This document shows, one piece after another, positions 17,657 to 27,438 of a stretch of DNA of 64,000 bases; position 1 is the stretch's first letter, and the number at the start of each line of letters is the position of its first letter. The translations under genes were made by a program, and so were the position numbers. This stretch comes from Buttiauxella sp. B2 (lineage in GTDB: Bacteria > Pseudomonadota > Gammaproteobacteria > Enterobacterales > Enterobacteriaceae), in contig NZ_VEXQ01000002.1 of NCBI RefSeq assembly GCF_006376615.1, forward strand, positions 248,001 to 312,000, written 5' to 3'. Below the pieces are notes generated by a model. The model did not search any database, had not been told where the DNA came from, and was given only the letters and a program-made list of their open reading frames with translations.

Positions 17657-17695
17657 ATGCGCAATAAACGGTGGTTTCTATGTCCGCCTCAATGA
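17657..17695 (+). CDS. Possible 12-residue leader peptide ahead of the holin
   Basis: A 12-codon frame (MRNKRWFLCPPQ) starts at 17657 behind a strong AAGGGGG site, better than any site before the holin starts. Its TGA overlaps an in-frame holin ATG at 17692 as ATGA. This arrangement would allow translational coupling or start-site competition. The frame is very short, and it could be accidental with the strong site serving the holin starts from a distance. Confidence 0.35.
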   Translation: MRNKRWFLCPPQ

Positions 17696-18084
17696 CAGCG
17701 TCTGATATCAATCAAGGGCTTGGTACAGGTGCATTAGCAGCCTGGTTAATTGGCGTGCCATTTGAAGTAGTGATCGGTGCTCTTGCTGGTGCAGTGATTT
17801 TTGTTACCTTTGCAGCAGAGTACCAGATAAAACGCCGGTTATATCTTGCTGTAATCAGCTTCTTTTGCGGACTTCTCTTTTACAAACCAACTGCAACAAT
17901 CCTGATAGGGTTCGCCTCGCTCGTACCATCCGTCACGCCAGATATGTTCGAAAAGGGAATTGTCTATTCTGCAGGAGCTTTTGTATCAGCGATCGTTGCA
18001 GTTAGCTTTGGCAGGTACATGTATCGCCGTTCTGAGAATCCACGCGAGCTTATCTCGGGGAGTAAAGATGATGACAAGTCCTGA
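17680..18084 (+). CDS. Holin-like membrane protein
   Basis: Three starts are possible: GTG 17671, ATG 17680 (GGTGG five bases upstream, chosen, 134 residues) and ATG 17692 (overlaps the stop of the leader frame). The protein has three hydrophobic segments: residues ~20-55 (AAWLIGVPFEVVIGALAGAV, VTFAAEY), ~62-90 (LYLAVISFFCGLLFY) and ~100-122 (GIVYSAGAFVSAIVAVSFG). The C-terminus is charged (RYMYRRSENPREL...KDDDKS). Size, membrane layout and place just before another holin-like gene and the endolysin indicate a phage holin. Closely spaced starts recall the holin/antiholin dual starts of lambda S. Confidence 0.7.
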   Translation: MSASMTASDINQGLGTGALAAWLIGVPFEVVIGALAGAVIFVTFAAEYQIKRRLYLAVISFFCGLLFYKPTATILIGFASLVPSVTPDMFEKGIVYSAGAFVSAIVAVSFGRYMYRRSENPRELISGSKDDDKS

Positions 18085-18355
18085 AATCCTGCTCTTTACC
18101 AACTCAATCATCTGCGGCTCCATCGCGTGCCGCGTTCTTCTCTTTAGACGTGACGGATCACAACATCGCAGGTGGGGTGGGTGGCTTGCCTACCTGTTGA
18201 TTGTTGTATCAGCCAGCGTTCCAATCCGTACCTTTTACGGTCACTACACTTCTGCCGATTGGTCTGAGTTGATTATCAATGCAATTCTCCTGGCTGCTGT
18301 GCTGAAGACGCGTGGCAATGTCGTCCAGATATTTAAAATGTCGAGGTCAAGATGA
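18068..18355 (+). CDS. Second holin-like protein, 3-TM type
   Basis: I chose the ATG at 18068 (GGGGAG seven bases upstream), giving 95 residues and a 17-bp overlap with the first holin gene. It starts MMTSPEILLFTNSIICG and has three short hydrophobic segments: ~5-22, ~36-53 (WGGWLAYLLIVVSASVP) and ~70-86 (ELIINAILLAAVLKT). This fits the small putative 3-TM phage holin family (Phage_holin_3 type). It overlaps the endolysin start (ATGA). Paired holin-like genes often act as holin and antiholin; which is which is not clear. Confidence 0.7.
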   Translation: MMTSPEILLFTNSIICGSIACRVLLFRRDGSQHRRWGGWLAYLLIVVSASVPIRTFYGHYTSADWSELIINAILLAAVLKTRGNVVQIFKMSRSR

Positions 18356-18831
18356 GTGAATTAACCTGGCTCGCTGAGGGCCGTAAATATATCGGGCAAA
18401 TGGAAGTAAAAGGTCCCCGTCATAACCCTTTAATACTCCAGTTCTGGAAGGACATTAAGCGCGGCGGTATCAAAGATGATGAAACTCCATGGTGTGCAGC
18501 ATACGTTGGGGCAATGCTCGAACGTGTCGGAATCAAATCAAGTCGTTTCGAGTCAGCAAAATCTTACCTCAACTGGGGGGCAGAGCTTCGCGAACCAGCC
18601 TATGGGTGTGTGGTGGTATTCAGTCGTGACGGCGGCGGGCATGTTGGATTTGTCGTCGGTCAACAGCAAAATGGTGACCTGATGGTGATGGGGGGAAACC
18701 AGAGTGATGCAGTAAACATCAAAGCATTCTCTCGTTTGCGTGTCTCTGGTTATCGGTGGCCGGTTAATGTGGCAAAAGACAATCGTGATTTACCTATGAT
18801 TGCCGGGGCTCGTTCGGTATCTGAATCATGA
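18352..18831 (+). CDS. Endolysin, CHAP-type (TIGR02594-like) peptidoglycan hydrolase
   Basis: This 159-residue protein starts MSELTWLAEGRKYIGQMEVK and has HNPLILQFWKD followed by KDDETPWCAAYVGAMLE. The nucleophile candidate is Cys48 in TPWCAAY and the histidine candidate is His97 in GGGHVGFV. This pattern is that of the TIGR02594/CHAP family, used as endolysins or tail lysins by many enterobacterial phages. There is no signal peptide or membrane segment, so it should need a holin for release. It lies between the holin genes and the spanins and overlaps both neighbours by a few bases. Confidence 0.82.
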   Translation: MSELTWLAEGRKYIGQMEVKGPRHNPLILQFWKDIKRGGIKDDETPWCAAYVGAMLERVGIKSSRFESAKSYLNWGAELREPAYGCVVVFSRDGGGHVGFVVGQQQNGDLMVMGGNQSDAVNIKAFSRLRVSGYRWPVNVAKDNRDLPMIAGARSVSES

Positions 18832-19316
18832 GTTATTCCTTCCTGAAAGCATACTGGAAACCGCTGGTTATCCTGGCGTTGCTTGCAGCGATGGCTGTCG
18901 GCTGCTGGGTCGCATGGGTTAACCACGGCACAGCCCGTTACGATGCCGGTTACGCTCAGGCTCAGGCAGATCAACGGATAGCCGATGACAAAACCAAGCA
19001 AGAGCGTGAGCGGGAGAAAGTACAGAATGAACGAGAGGCTCAGGAAAGAATTGATAAAGCTCGCAATGATGCTCGTATTGCTGCCGAGCGTGCTGGCAGG
19101 TTGCAGCAACAAATTGCAGCTATCCGGAAGCAACTCACAGAGTATTCCGCCTCTATCGGTGCTGGCCCGTCAACCGGTGACACCGGAGTACTGCTTGCCG
19201 ACGTGCTCAGCCAATCTCTCGAAAGAAACCTACAGTTGGCAGAGTATGCTGACAGGGCCGCAGAAGCAGGGAGAACCTGCGAACGACAGTACGATTCGTT
19301 GAAGGGTGAAAACTAG
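18828..19316 (+). CDS. Inner-membrane spanin (Rz-like)
   Basis: This 162-residue protein overlaps the endolysin stop (ATGA). Residues ~10-32 form one N-terminal membrane anchor (PLVILALLAAMAVGCWVAWV). After it comes a long charged coiled coil (TKQEREREKVQNEREAQERI). This is the i-spanin architecture: the anchor sits in the inner membrane and the periplasmic helix bundle contacts the outer-membrane subunit to fuse the membranes at lysis. The matching Rz1 lipoprotein is encoded entirely within this gene in the +1 frame. Confidence 0.85.
   Translation: MSYSFLKAYWKPLVILALLAAMAVGCWVAWVNHGTARYDAGYAQAQADQRIADDKTKQEREREKVQNEREAQERIDKARNDARIAAERAGRLQQQIAAIRKQLTEYSASIGAGPSTGDTGVLLADVLSQSLERNLQLAEYADRAAEAGRTCERQYDSLKGEN
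19027..19302 (+). CDS. Outer-membrane spanin lipoprotein (Rz1-like), nested in Rz
   Basis: The 91-residue frame starts at ATG 19027, wholly inside the Rz gene in another frame. It has a basic N-terminus (NERLRKELIK), a hydrophobic stretch (LAMMLVLLP) and a lipobox LAGC with the lipidated Cys at residue 26. The mature part contains a short Pro segment (SIPPLSVLARQPVTPE). A nested lipoprotein of this kind is the standard o-spanin arrangement of lambdoid phages. It is longer than lambda Rz1 (60 residues). The upstream frame to 18985 is not needed. Confidence 0.8.
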   Translation: MNERLRKELIKLAMMLVLLPSVLAGCSNKLQLSGSNSQSIPPLSVLARQPVTPEYCLPTCSANLSKETYSWQSMLTGPQKQGEPANDSTIR

Positions 19317-19486
19317 AGGTACATCATCTAAGTGACGGTATTAAAGACGGTATGGGATATCTTGATGCATGAGATATCCCTTTTTTATTAGCATGTTGCA
19401 ATGCTTAAAGTTAGTCAGCTTATCGCTGTTAACCGGGTCAAACTTCGAACTAACGCACATCCCCGGTCATGATATTTGATATGAGG
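19317..19486. other. Prophage-host junction, attR expected here
   Basis: These 170 bp lie between the last spanin gene and the conserved host gene ydiZ, so the attachment site should be here. I see a terminator (19,354-19,387) but no tRNA or obvious gene fragment. The core cannot be defined without the left end of the prophage. Confidence 0.6.
19354..19387 (+). terminator. Rho-independent terminator of the lysis operon
   Basis: An 8-bp perfect stem (GGGATATC / GATATCCC) with an 11-base loop is followed by TTTTTTATT. It ends rightward prophage transcription before the host gene ydiZ, which faces it. Confidence 0.85.
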
Positions 19487-19783
19487 CTATTTGCTTTCAC
19501 TCTCGTGATGCCAGTTATCCCAGGTTGTAACTGAAACTTCTGGTTCAACGCCTAACGCCAGTTTGCCAAGGCCGCGGGCTAACTCTTCAACTTCCACCGG
19601 GCTTAATGGGCTTATCAAACCGAAAGTGTTGATGCCCAATTCGTGAATTTTTCCTTCATCATCAGACAGAGTAAGCAAAAAACCGCTGCGGGTCAGATGG
19701 TTATTCAACTCGTTAAGGTCTGTGAGACTGTGCTCCTGGAACGTCAATGTGACAACATAGCGCTCAATGTCTCCGCTACTCAT
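19487..19783 (-). CDS. ydiZ: YdiZ family small protein, GhoS-like pattern
   Basis: This 98-residue protein lies next to pfkB on the same strand, which is the place of ydiZ in E. coli. It has no membrane or signal segment. The pattern YVVTLTFQEHSLTDLNELNN, then SDDEGKIHELGINTFGL, then PVEVEELARGL and a C-terminal TTWDNW closely parallels the layout and size (98 residues) of the endoribonuclease antitoxin GhoS (YVVSFDY ... DEYG ... NSFAI ... EIEDL). I infer a ferredoxin-like, Cas2-type fold. Whether it is a nuclease is untested here, and no partner toxin gene lies beside it. Confidence 0.7.
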   Translation of the reverse strand: MSSGDIERYVVTLTFQEHSLTDLNELNNHLTRSGFLLTLSDDEGKIHELGINTFGLISPLSPVEVEELARGLGKLALGVEPEVSVTTWDNWHHESESK

Positions 19784-19872
19784 GGTTCACCTCGTTGTTA
19801 TCCCGAAGGTTTTAGCATAGCCTTTTTGTGTGAAATGGCGACTTTTGCCGAAGCGGCAAGCCGCCAGTCTCA

Positions 19873-20802
19873 TTAATTACGTAGGTAGTCGTAGATTTTC
19901 TGCGTATTTTCCAGTGAGCACAAACGCGTCCCGTGGTTTAGGGTTGCGGCACTCCCTGCAGCTACACCAAAGCGGACCATATCTAATAAAGGTGCATCCT
20001 GAGCGAGTTTTAGTGTCATCGCTCCGACCATGCTGTCACCTGCGCCAACCGTACTTTGGCTTTTCACTGGCGGCGGCACAACCTGTACGCAACCACTGGC
20101 ATCTACGCCCAGCGCACCTTGTGGGCCAAGTGAAACAACCACGCGTTTGGCTCTGCCACTGTTGACAATTTCTTGCGCGGCTTTACGCACATCATCGGGT
20201 TGTGTGAGGTCGCGGTTTACCAATGCACTGAGTTCTTTCTGGTTGGGTTTAACCAGTTCGATATTGCCGATTGCAAGAGTGGCCTTTAACGCTTCGCCTG
20301 AACTGTCAACGATGCAACGTATCCCGGCCTTTTGAGATGCTTTCACCAAAGTACAAAGTTTTGAAACATCTATGCCCGGTGGAAGGCTACCGCTAATAAC
20401 CAGAATGGAACCTGATTCGATGGATAATACCTTTTCTTCGAGGCGATGGAATTCATCATCAGTCAGTGAGGCTCCTGGCATCACAAAGCGATACTGTTCA
20501 CCGGTAGATTCCGCATGAACATGCAGGTTTTGTCGCGTCCAGTCGTGGGCATCTATGGTTTCAATCGCGACGTGTTCATCTGACAGAAGGGAACAGAGGT
20601 GCTTCCCGGTTGCTCCGCCTGACGGGAATATAGCGGTGGCTTGTCCACCAAGATGGGCAATTGCTCGAGCAACATTAATACCGCCACCACCCGGTTCAAA
20701 CACGGGGGCAGTGCAACGCAGTTTACCTTCGGGATAAATTTGTGCTGTCAGAGTCGCACTGTCCAGAGAGGGGGCAAGTGTTAGCGTATAAATGCGGGTC
20801 AT
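19873..20802 (-). CDS. pfkB: 6-phosphofructokinase II
   Basis: This 309-residue protein has the same length as E. coli PfkB and belongs to the ribokinase/PfkB sugar kinase family. It phosphorylates fructose 6-phosphate with ATP as the minor glycolytic isozyme. The N-terminal signature GGGGINVARAIAHLGG and the C-terminal motif STVGAGDSMVGAMTL, which holds the catalytic Asp and the anion hole, are both intact. The central KPNQKELSALV segment is also typical. The flanking ydiZ and ydiY genes match the E. coli context. It appears to be transcribed alone from the 288-bp AT-rich region shared with ydiY. Confidence 0.95.
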   Translation of the reverse strand: MTRIYTLTLAPSLDSATLTAQIYPEGKLRCTAPVFEPGGGGINVARAIAHLGGQATAIFPSGGATGKHLCSLLSDEHVAIETIDAHDWTRQNLHVHAESTGEQYRFVMPGASLTDDEFHRLEEKVLSIESGSILVISGSLPPGIDVSKLCTLVKASQKAGIRCIVDSSGEALKATLAIGNIELVKPNQKELSALVNRDLTQPDDVRKAAQEIVNSGRAKRVVVSLGPQGALGVDASGCVQVVPPPVKSQSTVGAGDSMVGAMTLKLAQDAPLLDMVRFGVAAGSAATLNHGTRLCSLENTQKIYDYLRN

Positions 20803-21090
20803 GTATCCTCCTTAATTTAGCATTGGGATCAAGCGTAGCACTGTTTTGGTTAAATAATGTCAATTAACACCATGATTTATCAAATGATTTGTAAAAAGCA
20901 ACTATGTACTATGTTTATGAAAATAAAGATGTTTTAAGAGCTCTCTTATTCAAAAAATGAAAGAAGAATTCATTGCTATGTTATTCGGGCTTTTTTATAA
21001 TTTGTAACCTTTCTTGGCTCATAAATATTTGATCCACAGAAGAGATTCCGGAACCTTGATGGTTTCTTTTTATGTTGTACGGACGATTAA

Positions 21091-21849
21091 ATGAATTTTG
21101 TTAAGACAGTACCGGCTGCAATTTTGCTGACCGGAAGTGCGCTATTAAGTCACTTTGCAATTGCAGATAATTCGGTTTTCACTGTCATGGATGACCCATC
21201 TACCGCAAAGAAACCGTTCGAAGGTAATCTGAATGCAGGCTACCTTGCGCAATCAGGTAACACCACAAGCTCATCTTTGACCGCTAACTCCAACATGACC
21301 TGGTACAATACCTCGACTGCATGGTCTTTGTGGGGTAACGCAAACAACACTTCCTCCAACGATGAACGCTCTTCTGAGACTTATGCGCTTGGCGGTCGTA
21401 GCCGTTACAACATGACCGACAGCGATTACCTGTTTGGTCAGGCGAGCTGGTTAACTGACCGTTACAACGGTTACCAAACGCGTGATGTGCTGACCGCCGG
21501 TTACGGTCGTCAGTTCCTCAATGGCCCGGTTCACAGTTTGCGTTTGGAATTTGGTCCTGGTGTACGTTATGACGAATACACTGATGGCGGCCATAAAACT
21601 CAGCCTCTAGGTTACGCATCTGGTATTTATAACTGGCAGTTGACCGAAAACGCCAAATTTATTCAGGGTGTTTCTGTACTGGGTAGCGAAGATACAACGG
21701 TAAACTCTGAGACCGCGCTTGAAGTCGCAATCAATGAGCACTTTGGTTTGCGGGTGGGTTATAACGTCACCTGGAACTCGAATCCGCCAGATTCAGCGCC
21801 GGAACATACAGATAGACGTACCGCAGTTACTCTTGGGTATAAGATGTAA
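21091..21849 (+). CDS. ydiY: YdiY family outer-membrane protein (DUF481)
   Basis: This 252-residue protein has a cleavable signal peptide (VPAAILLTGSALLSHFAIA). The mature part is made of alternating aromatic beta strands (NLNAGYLAQSGNTTSSSLTA, LRLEFGPGVRYDEY) and ends in a beta-signal-like strand (RTAVTLGYKM). This is the DUF481 beta-barrel family, for which YdiY is the E. coli member. In E. coli YdiY is acid-inducible; the exact function is unknown. It diverges from pfkB exactly as in E. coli. A terminator follows the stop codon. Confidence 0.9.
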   Translation: MNFVKTVPAAILLTGSALLSHFAIADNSVFTVMDDPSTAKKPFEGNLNAGYLAQSGNTTSSSLTANSNMTWYNTSTAWSLWGNANNTSSNDERSSETYALGGRSRYNMTDSDYLFGQASWLTDRYNGYQTRDVLTAGYGRQFLNGPVHSLRLEFGPGVRYDEYTDGGHKTQPLGYASGIYNWQLTENAKFIQGVSVLGSEDTTVNSETALEVAINEHFGLRVGYNVTWNSNPPDSAPEHTDRRTAVTLGYKM

Positions 21850-21854
21850 TTGGC

Positions 21855-21878
21855 GAAGCCGGGTAGCTCCCGGCTTTA
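21855..21878 (+). terminator. Terminator after ydiY
   Basis: Stem GAAGCCGGG / CCCGGCTTT with a TAGCT loop, followed by a short ATT-rich tail. The T-run is modest. Confidence 0.65.
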
Positions 21879-21879
21879 T

Positions 21880-22003
21880 TATCCATTATCCTTCCATCCG
21901 CATTGAGATTGGCTGCACTCACTTACCCGAATCACATACTAAAGTAAGCCCATCGGAATAAGCTTCCTTGCCGTTATCAGCAACGCGAATGCTAAAGAGT
22001 ATA
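21880..22003. repeat. ERIC element, diverged copy
   Basis: This 124-bp stretch aligns by eye along its whole length with the enterobacterial ERIC/IRU consensus. The best part is GGCTGCACTCACTTACCCGA, followed by ACTAAAGTAAGCCCATCGG and CTTCCTTGCCG; both ends (TATCC, GAGTATA) are degraded. Together with the AT-rich 22,004-22,236 it fills the gap between ydiY and the small periplasmic gene. I see no gene there apart from probable promoter sequence. Confidence 0.8.
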
Positions 22004-22236
22004 TTGTTTTGTTTTATCAATGCGTGCTAATATTATTTTGGCCCAAGGTTTCATTTTAAATAAAATTGATTATCTCTGGTTTTCTTCATAATTTCTCCTT
22101 AATCTGCCGTCTCGTCATATTTATCTATATATTTGACACGAATTGATAAATAAATAGCCTTGTCAGAAGTGTGATCTGGATCTACTATTATTTTGTAGCG
22201 AGATTATAACTTGCTGGTCCACTAAATAAGAGAAGA

Positions 22237-22494
22237 ATGAATATGAAAACTATTAAATATACCGCTGCAGCAGTCGTACTTTCTGTGGTTTCATTCGGTG
22301 CATTTGCAGCTCAACCTGCAGCTACCACCACTTTAGCAAGCACTACAACCGCCGCACAAACTGAACCGTCAGCCACCTGGCATGCCACGGATATTGAAGC
22401 TGGTTCAAATATACAACCAGCCGCTCAATCTACAGGCCGTTCAATGGATGATGCGTTTGATGTCCATACATTGGTCGCGGGAGAATGGTATTAA
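22237..22494 (+). CDS. Small Thr/Ala-rich periplasmic protein
   Basis: The 85-residue frame begins with MNMK; the second ATG (22243) may be the real start, as AGAGAAG then has a better distance. Residues 1-25 form a signal peptide (TAAAVVLSVVSFGAFAA) very like that of the YdgH/BhsA (DUF1471) stress proteins. The mature part is low-complexity (TTTLASTTTAAQTEPSATWH) and ends DVHTLVAGEWY, without the DUF1471 core, so the resemblance stops at the signal. It has its own promoter region and a terminator. Function is unknown; a small exported stress protein is possible. Confidence 0.7.
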   Translation: MNMKTIKYTAAAVVLSVVSFGAFAAQPAATTTLASTTTAAQTEPSATWHATDIEAGSNIQPAAQSTGRSMDDAFDVHTLVAGEWY

Positions 22495-22568
22495 TTGTTA
22501 ATATTGAATAACTTTCCTTTGTGCGAACGTGCTAATTGATCGCTTACTTATCAACGACGCATGAAATG

Positions 22569-22598
22569 AAAAACCGGAGCAAGATACCCGGTTTTTTT
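22569..22598 (+). terminator. Terminator after the small periplasmic gene
   Basis: A 9-bp stem (AAAAACCGG / CCGGTTTTT) with a ten-base loop, ending in a run of T. It isolates this gene from the thrS operon. Confidence 0.85.
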
Positions 22599-22971
22599 AT
22601 GTGCATAATTTTTTAATCCTACTATATAATTATTTGTAGAGGCCAATAGTTAGCAAATCTTATTAATTACTCTTATTGGTGCTTCCGCAAAAATGTATTT
22701 GCATTGATAATTGAGTAAGAAAATGGGGGCAAAACAGTCGGTTATTATTAGCTCCGCATGATTACCATGGACTGCAAAGCGCGACATATCCTCCTTAAAG
22801 TGATAGTATTCTCAACCGTCGTGAAGTAGTGGACTGTACGCTCACGCATAAATTGTGAACCCGGCCTTGCAATTGTAGGCGAGATGGCGACGCAACCAGT
22901 TGAAACTAAAGCAAAATAAATGTTGCATGTGATCTTACGTGTGGGTCACCACTGCAGAATAAGGACTTATA
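22599..22971 (+). promoter_or_regulatory. thrS promoter and translational operator leader
   Basis: This 373-bp stretch has no gene. Its last ~110 bp correspond to the thrS leader. At 22,929-22,949 a hairpin (GTGATC ... GGGTCAC) shows CGU in the loop, imitating the tRNA-Thr anticodon arm, followed by AAGGA before the ATG. In E. coli, ThrRS binds this structure and blocks its own translation. A second structured segment (22,850-22,910) fits the upstream operator domain. Confidence 0.75.
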
Positions 22972-24900
22972 ATGCCTGTTATTACTCTTCCTGATGGCAG
23001 CCAACGCCATTACGACCACGCTGTGAGCCCGCTTGATGTGGCACTGGACATCGGTCCGGGCCTTGCAAAAGCCTGTATCGCGGGTCGTGTAGACGGCGAA
23101 TTGGTTGATGCATCCGACCTCATTGAGCACGATGCCAAACTTGCGATTATCACAACTAAAGATGAAGCTGGCCTGGAGATTCTCCGCCACTCATGCGCCC
23201 ACTTATTGGGTCATGCCATCAAACAACTGTGGCCGCACACCAAAATGGCGATTGGCCCGGTTATTGATAACGGTTTTTACTATGACGTTGATATTGACCA
23301 CACGCTGACGCAGGAAGATCTTGAGCTGCTCGAGAAACGTATGCACGAGCTGGCTGAGAAAGATTACGATGTCATCAAGAAAAAAGTGAGCTGGCATGAA
23401 GCCCGCGAAACTTTCGTGAACCGTGGTGAAAACTACAAAGTCGCAATTCTTGATGAAAACATCAGCCATGATGATAAGCCCGGTCTGTATCATCATGAAG
23501 AATACGTTGATATGTGCCGTGGTCCACATGTACCGAATATGCGTTTCTGCCATCATTTCAAACTGCAGAAAACTTCCGGTGCTTACTGGCGTGGCGACAG
23601 CAGCAATAAAATGTTGCAGCGTATCTATGGCACCGCGTGGGCAGATAAAAAGCAGCTGAATGCTTATCTGCAACGTCTGGAAGAAGCGTCTAAGCGCGAC
23701 CACCGTAAAATTGGCAAGCAACTTGACCTGTATCATATGCAGGAAGAAGCTCCAGGTATGGTGTTCTGGCACAACGACGGCTGGACAATTTTCCGCGAGT
23801 TAGAGGTGTTTGTACGCTCCAAGCTCAAAGAATATCAATACCAGGAAGTGAAAGGCCCGTTCATGATGGACCGTGTGCTGTGGGAAAAAACCGGCCACTG
23901 GGACAACTATAAAGATGCAATGTTTACCACGTCTTCTGAGAACCGTGAATACTGCATCAAGCCAATGAACTGTCCGGGCCACGTTCAGATCTTTAACCAA
24001 GGCCTGAAATCCTACCGCGACCTGCCATTACGTATGGCTGAGTTTGGTAGCTGCCACCGTAATGAGCCGTCAGGTGCGTTGCATGGCCTGATGCGTGTTC
24101 GTGGTTTTACTCAGGACGATGCTCACGTTTTCTGTACAGAAGAGCAGGTTCGTGACGAAGTAAATAGCTGTATCCGCATGGTTTATGACATGTACAGCAC
24201 CTTCGGTTTTGAAAAAATCGTTGTTAAGCTGTCTACCCGTCCGGAAAAGCGCATCGGTACCGACGAAATGTGGGATCGTGCAGAAGCGGATTTAGCTGTT
24301 GCGTTGCAAGAAAATAATATTCCGTTTGATTATCAACCGGGAGAGGGTGCATTCTATGGCCCTAAAATTGAATTTACCCTGTACGACTGCCTGGATCGCG
24401 CATGGCAGTGCGGTACTGTACAGCTAGACTTCTCTTTACCATCGCGCCTCAACGCGTCTTATATCGGCGAAAGTAACGAACGCCTGGTTCCGGTAATGAT
24501 TCACCGTGCTATTCTCGGGTCAATGGAACGTTTCATTGGTATCCTAACCGAAGAATTTGCGGGTTTCTTCCCAACCTGGCTTGCGCCGGTACAAGCAGTG
24601 GTGATGAATATCACTGATGGACAGGCTGATTACGTTAACGAATTGACCCGTAAACTGCAAAATGCAGGCATTCGTGTAAAAGCAGACTTGAGAAATGAGA
24701 AGATTGGCTTTAAAATCCGTGAACACACGTTGCGTCGTGTCCCTTATATGTTAGTTTGTGGCGATAAAGAGGTCGAAGCAGGCAAAGTAGCCGTTCGTAC
24801 TCGTCGCGGCAAAGACTTGGGAAGCATGGACGTAAACGAATTGATTGAAAAACTGCAACTAGAAATTCGCAGTCGCAATCTTAATCAACTGGAGGAATAG
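22972..24900 (+). CDS. thrS: Threonine-tRNA ligase
   Basis: This 642-residue enzyme has the same length as E. coli ThrRS and charges tRNA-Thr with threonine. Residues 1-61 are the TGS domain ([20 protein letters not shown]). The editing domain follows and carries the [10 protein letters not shown] motif (about residues 70-80) that clears Ser-tRNA. The class II catalytic core contains [14 protein letters not shown] and ends in the anticodon-binding domain with [12 protein letters not shown]. The gene starts the thrS-infC-rpmI-rplT-pheM-pheST-ihfA cluster and is autoregulated through its leader hairpin. Confidence 0.97.
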   Translation: MPVITLPDGSQRHYDHAVSPLDVALDIGPGLAKACIAGRVDGELVDASDLIEHDAKLAIITTKDEAGLEILRHSCAHLLGHAIKQLWPHTKMAIGPVIDNGFYYDVDIDHTLTQEDLELLEKRMHELAEKDYDVIKKKVSWHEARETFVNRGENYKVAILDENISHDDKPGLYHHEEYVDMCRGPHVPNMRFCHHFKLQKTSGAYWRGDSSNKMLQRIYGTAWADKKQLNAYLQRLEEASKRDHRKIGKQLDLYHMQEEAPGMVFWHNDGWTIFRELEVFVRSKLKEYQYQEVKGPFMMDRVLWEKTGHWDNYKDAMFTTSSENREYCIKPMNCPGHVQIFNQGLKSYRDLPLRMAEFGSCHRNEPSGALHGLMRVRGFTQDDAHVFCTEEQVRDEVNSCIRMVYDMYSTFGFEKIVVKLSTRPEKRIGTDEMWDRAEADLAVALQENNIPFDYQPGEGAFYGPKIEFTLYDCLDRAWQCGTVQLDFSLPSRLNASYIGESNERLVPVMIHRAILGSMERFIGILTEEFAGFFPTWLAPVQAVVMNITDGQADYVNELTRKLQNAGIRVKADLRNEKIGFKIREHTLRRVPYMLVCGDKEVEAGKVAVRTRRGKDLGSMDVNELIEKLQLEIRSRNLNQLEE

Positions 24901-25446
<546 letters not shown>

Positions 25447-25464
25447 GGCCATCAAGTAACAGTT

Positions 25465-25488
25465 CTCGCGAGGCTTCTGCCTCGTGAG
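25465..25488 (+). promoter_or_regulatory. Hairpin between infC and rpmI
   Basis: A 10-bp near-perfect stem (CTCGCGAGGC / GCCTCGTGAG) with a TTCT loop and no T-run. It lies in the region where E. coli forms the L20-binding pseudoknot that represses rpmI-rplT translation, so it is more likely regulatory RNA than a terminator. Confidence 0.55.
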
Positions 25489-25542
25489 ATTTGTTCGCCT
25501 TCTGATTCGTTTTATTAACAATGCGAAGTGGAAAGTTATTAA

Positions 25543-25740
<198 letters not shown>

Positions 25741-25770
25741 GTAGCATTTTTTAATTAATTCAGAATATAG

Positions 25771-26142
<372 letters not shown>

Positions 26143-26152
26143 GCCAGTTATT

Positions 26153-26176
26153 AGAGGGAGCTTGTCTCCCTCTTTT
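26153..26176 (+). terminator. Terminator after rplT
   Basis: An 8-bp stem AGAGGGAG / CTCCCTCT with a CTTGT loop, followed by TTT AATTTT. It lies just after the rplT stop, before the pheM promoter region. Confidence 0.8.
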
Positions 26177-26266
26177 AATTTTCAACACAATCAAATTGTT
26201 GACTTTTTTGGACCATCCCCTTTCAATAGGCAAGGTTTAAAGCTGACAAATAAGGTAACTGCAAGC

Positions 26267-26311
26267 ATGAATGCTGCTATTTTCCGTTTCTTTTTTTACT
26301 TTAGCGCCTGA
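26267..26311 (+). CDS. pheM: pheST operon leader peptide
   Basis: The 14-residue peptide MNAAIFRFFFYFSA differs from the E. coli PheM peptide only at the last position. Five of 14 codons are Phe. Ribosome stalling at these codons when charged tRNA-Phe is scarce prevents formation of the downstream terminator, so pheS-pheT are transcribed. The frame is far below normal gene-calling length. Confidence 0.95.
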   Translation: MNAAIFRFFFYFSA

Positions 26312-26332
26312 ATCAAGGGGCTTTGCGCGTAA

Positions 26333-27424
<1,092 letters not shown>

Positions 27425-27438
27425 GGGCGGGATATCCA

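Larger units (their letters stand above)
1..19400. mobile_element. Right part of an epsilon15/phiV10-like prophage
   Basis: A continuous block of phage late genes runs from the window edge to about 19.4 kb, after which conserved host genes (ydiZ, pfkB) begin. The order is capsid, cement, staple, tail adaptor, nozzle, gp13-like, gp14-like, three ejection-type proteins, tailspike, O-antigen-type acyltransferase, holins, endolysin, spanins. That order and these protein families are those of the epsilon15/phiV10/BPP-1 group of podoviruses. Portal, terminase, early genes and integrase are not in view, so they should lie upstream. All visible structural genes are open, so the late region looks intact. 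The right boundary is approximate because attR cannot be identified without the other end. Confidence 0.9.

Noticed and set aside
19420..19475. A tRNA-like stretch (GGGTCAAACTTCGAACTAA) at the prophage end
   Set aside because: It cannot be folded into a cloverleaf with acceptor and anticodon arms, so no tRNA attachment site is claimed.
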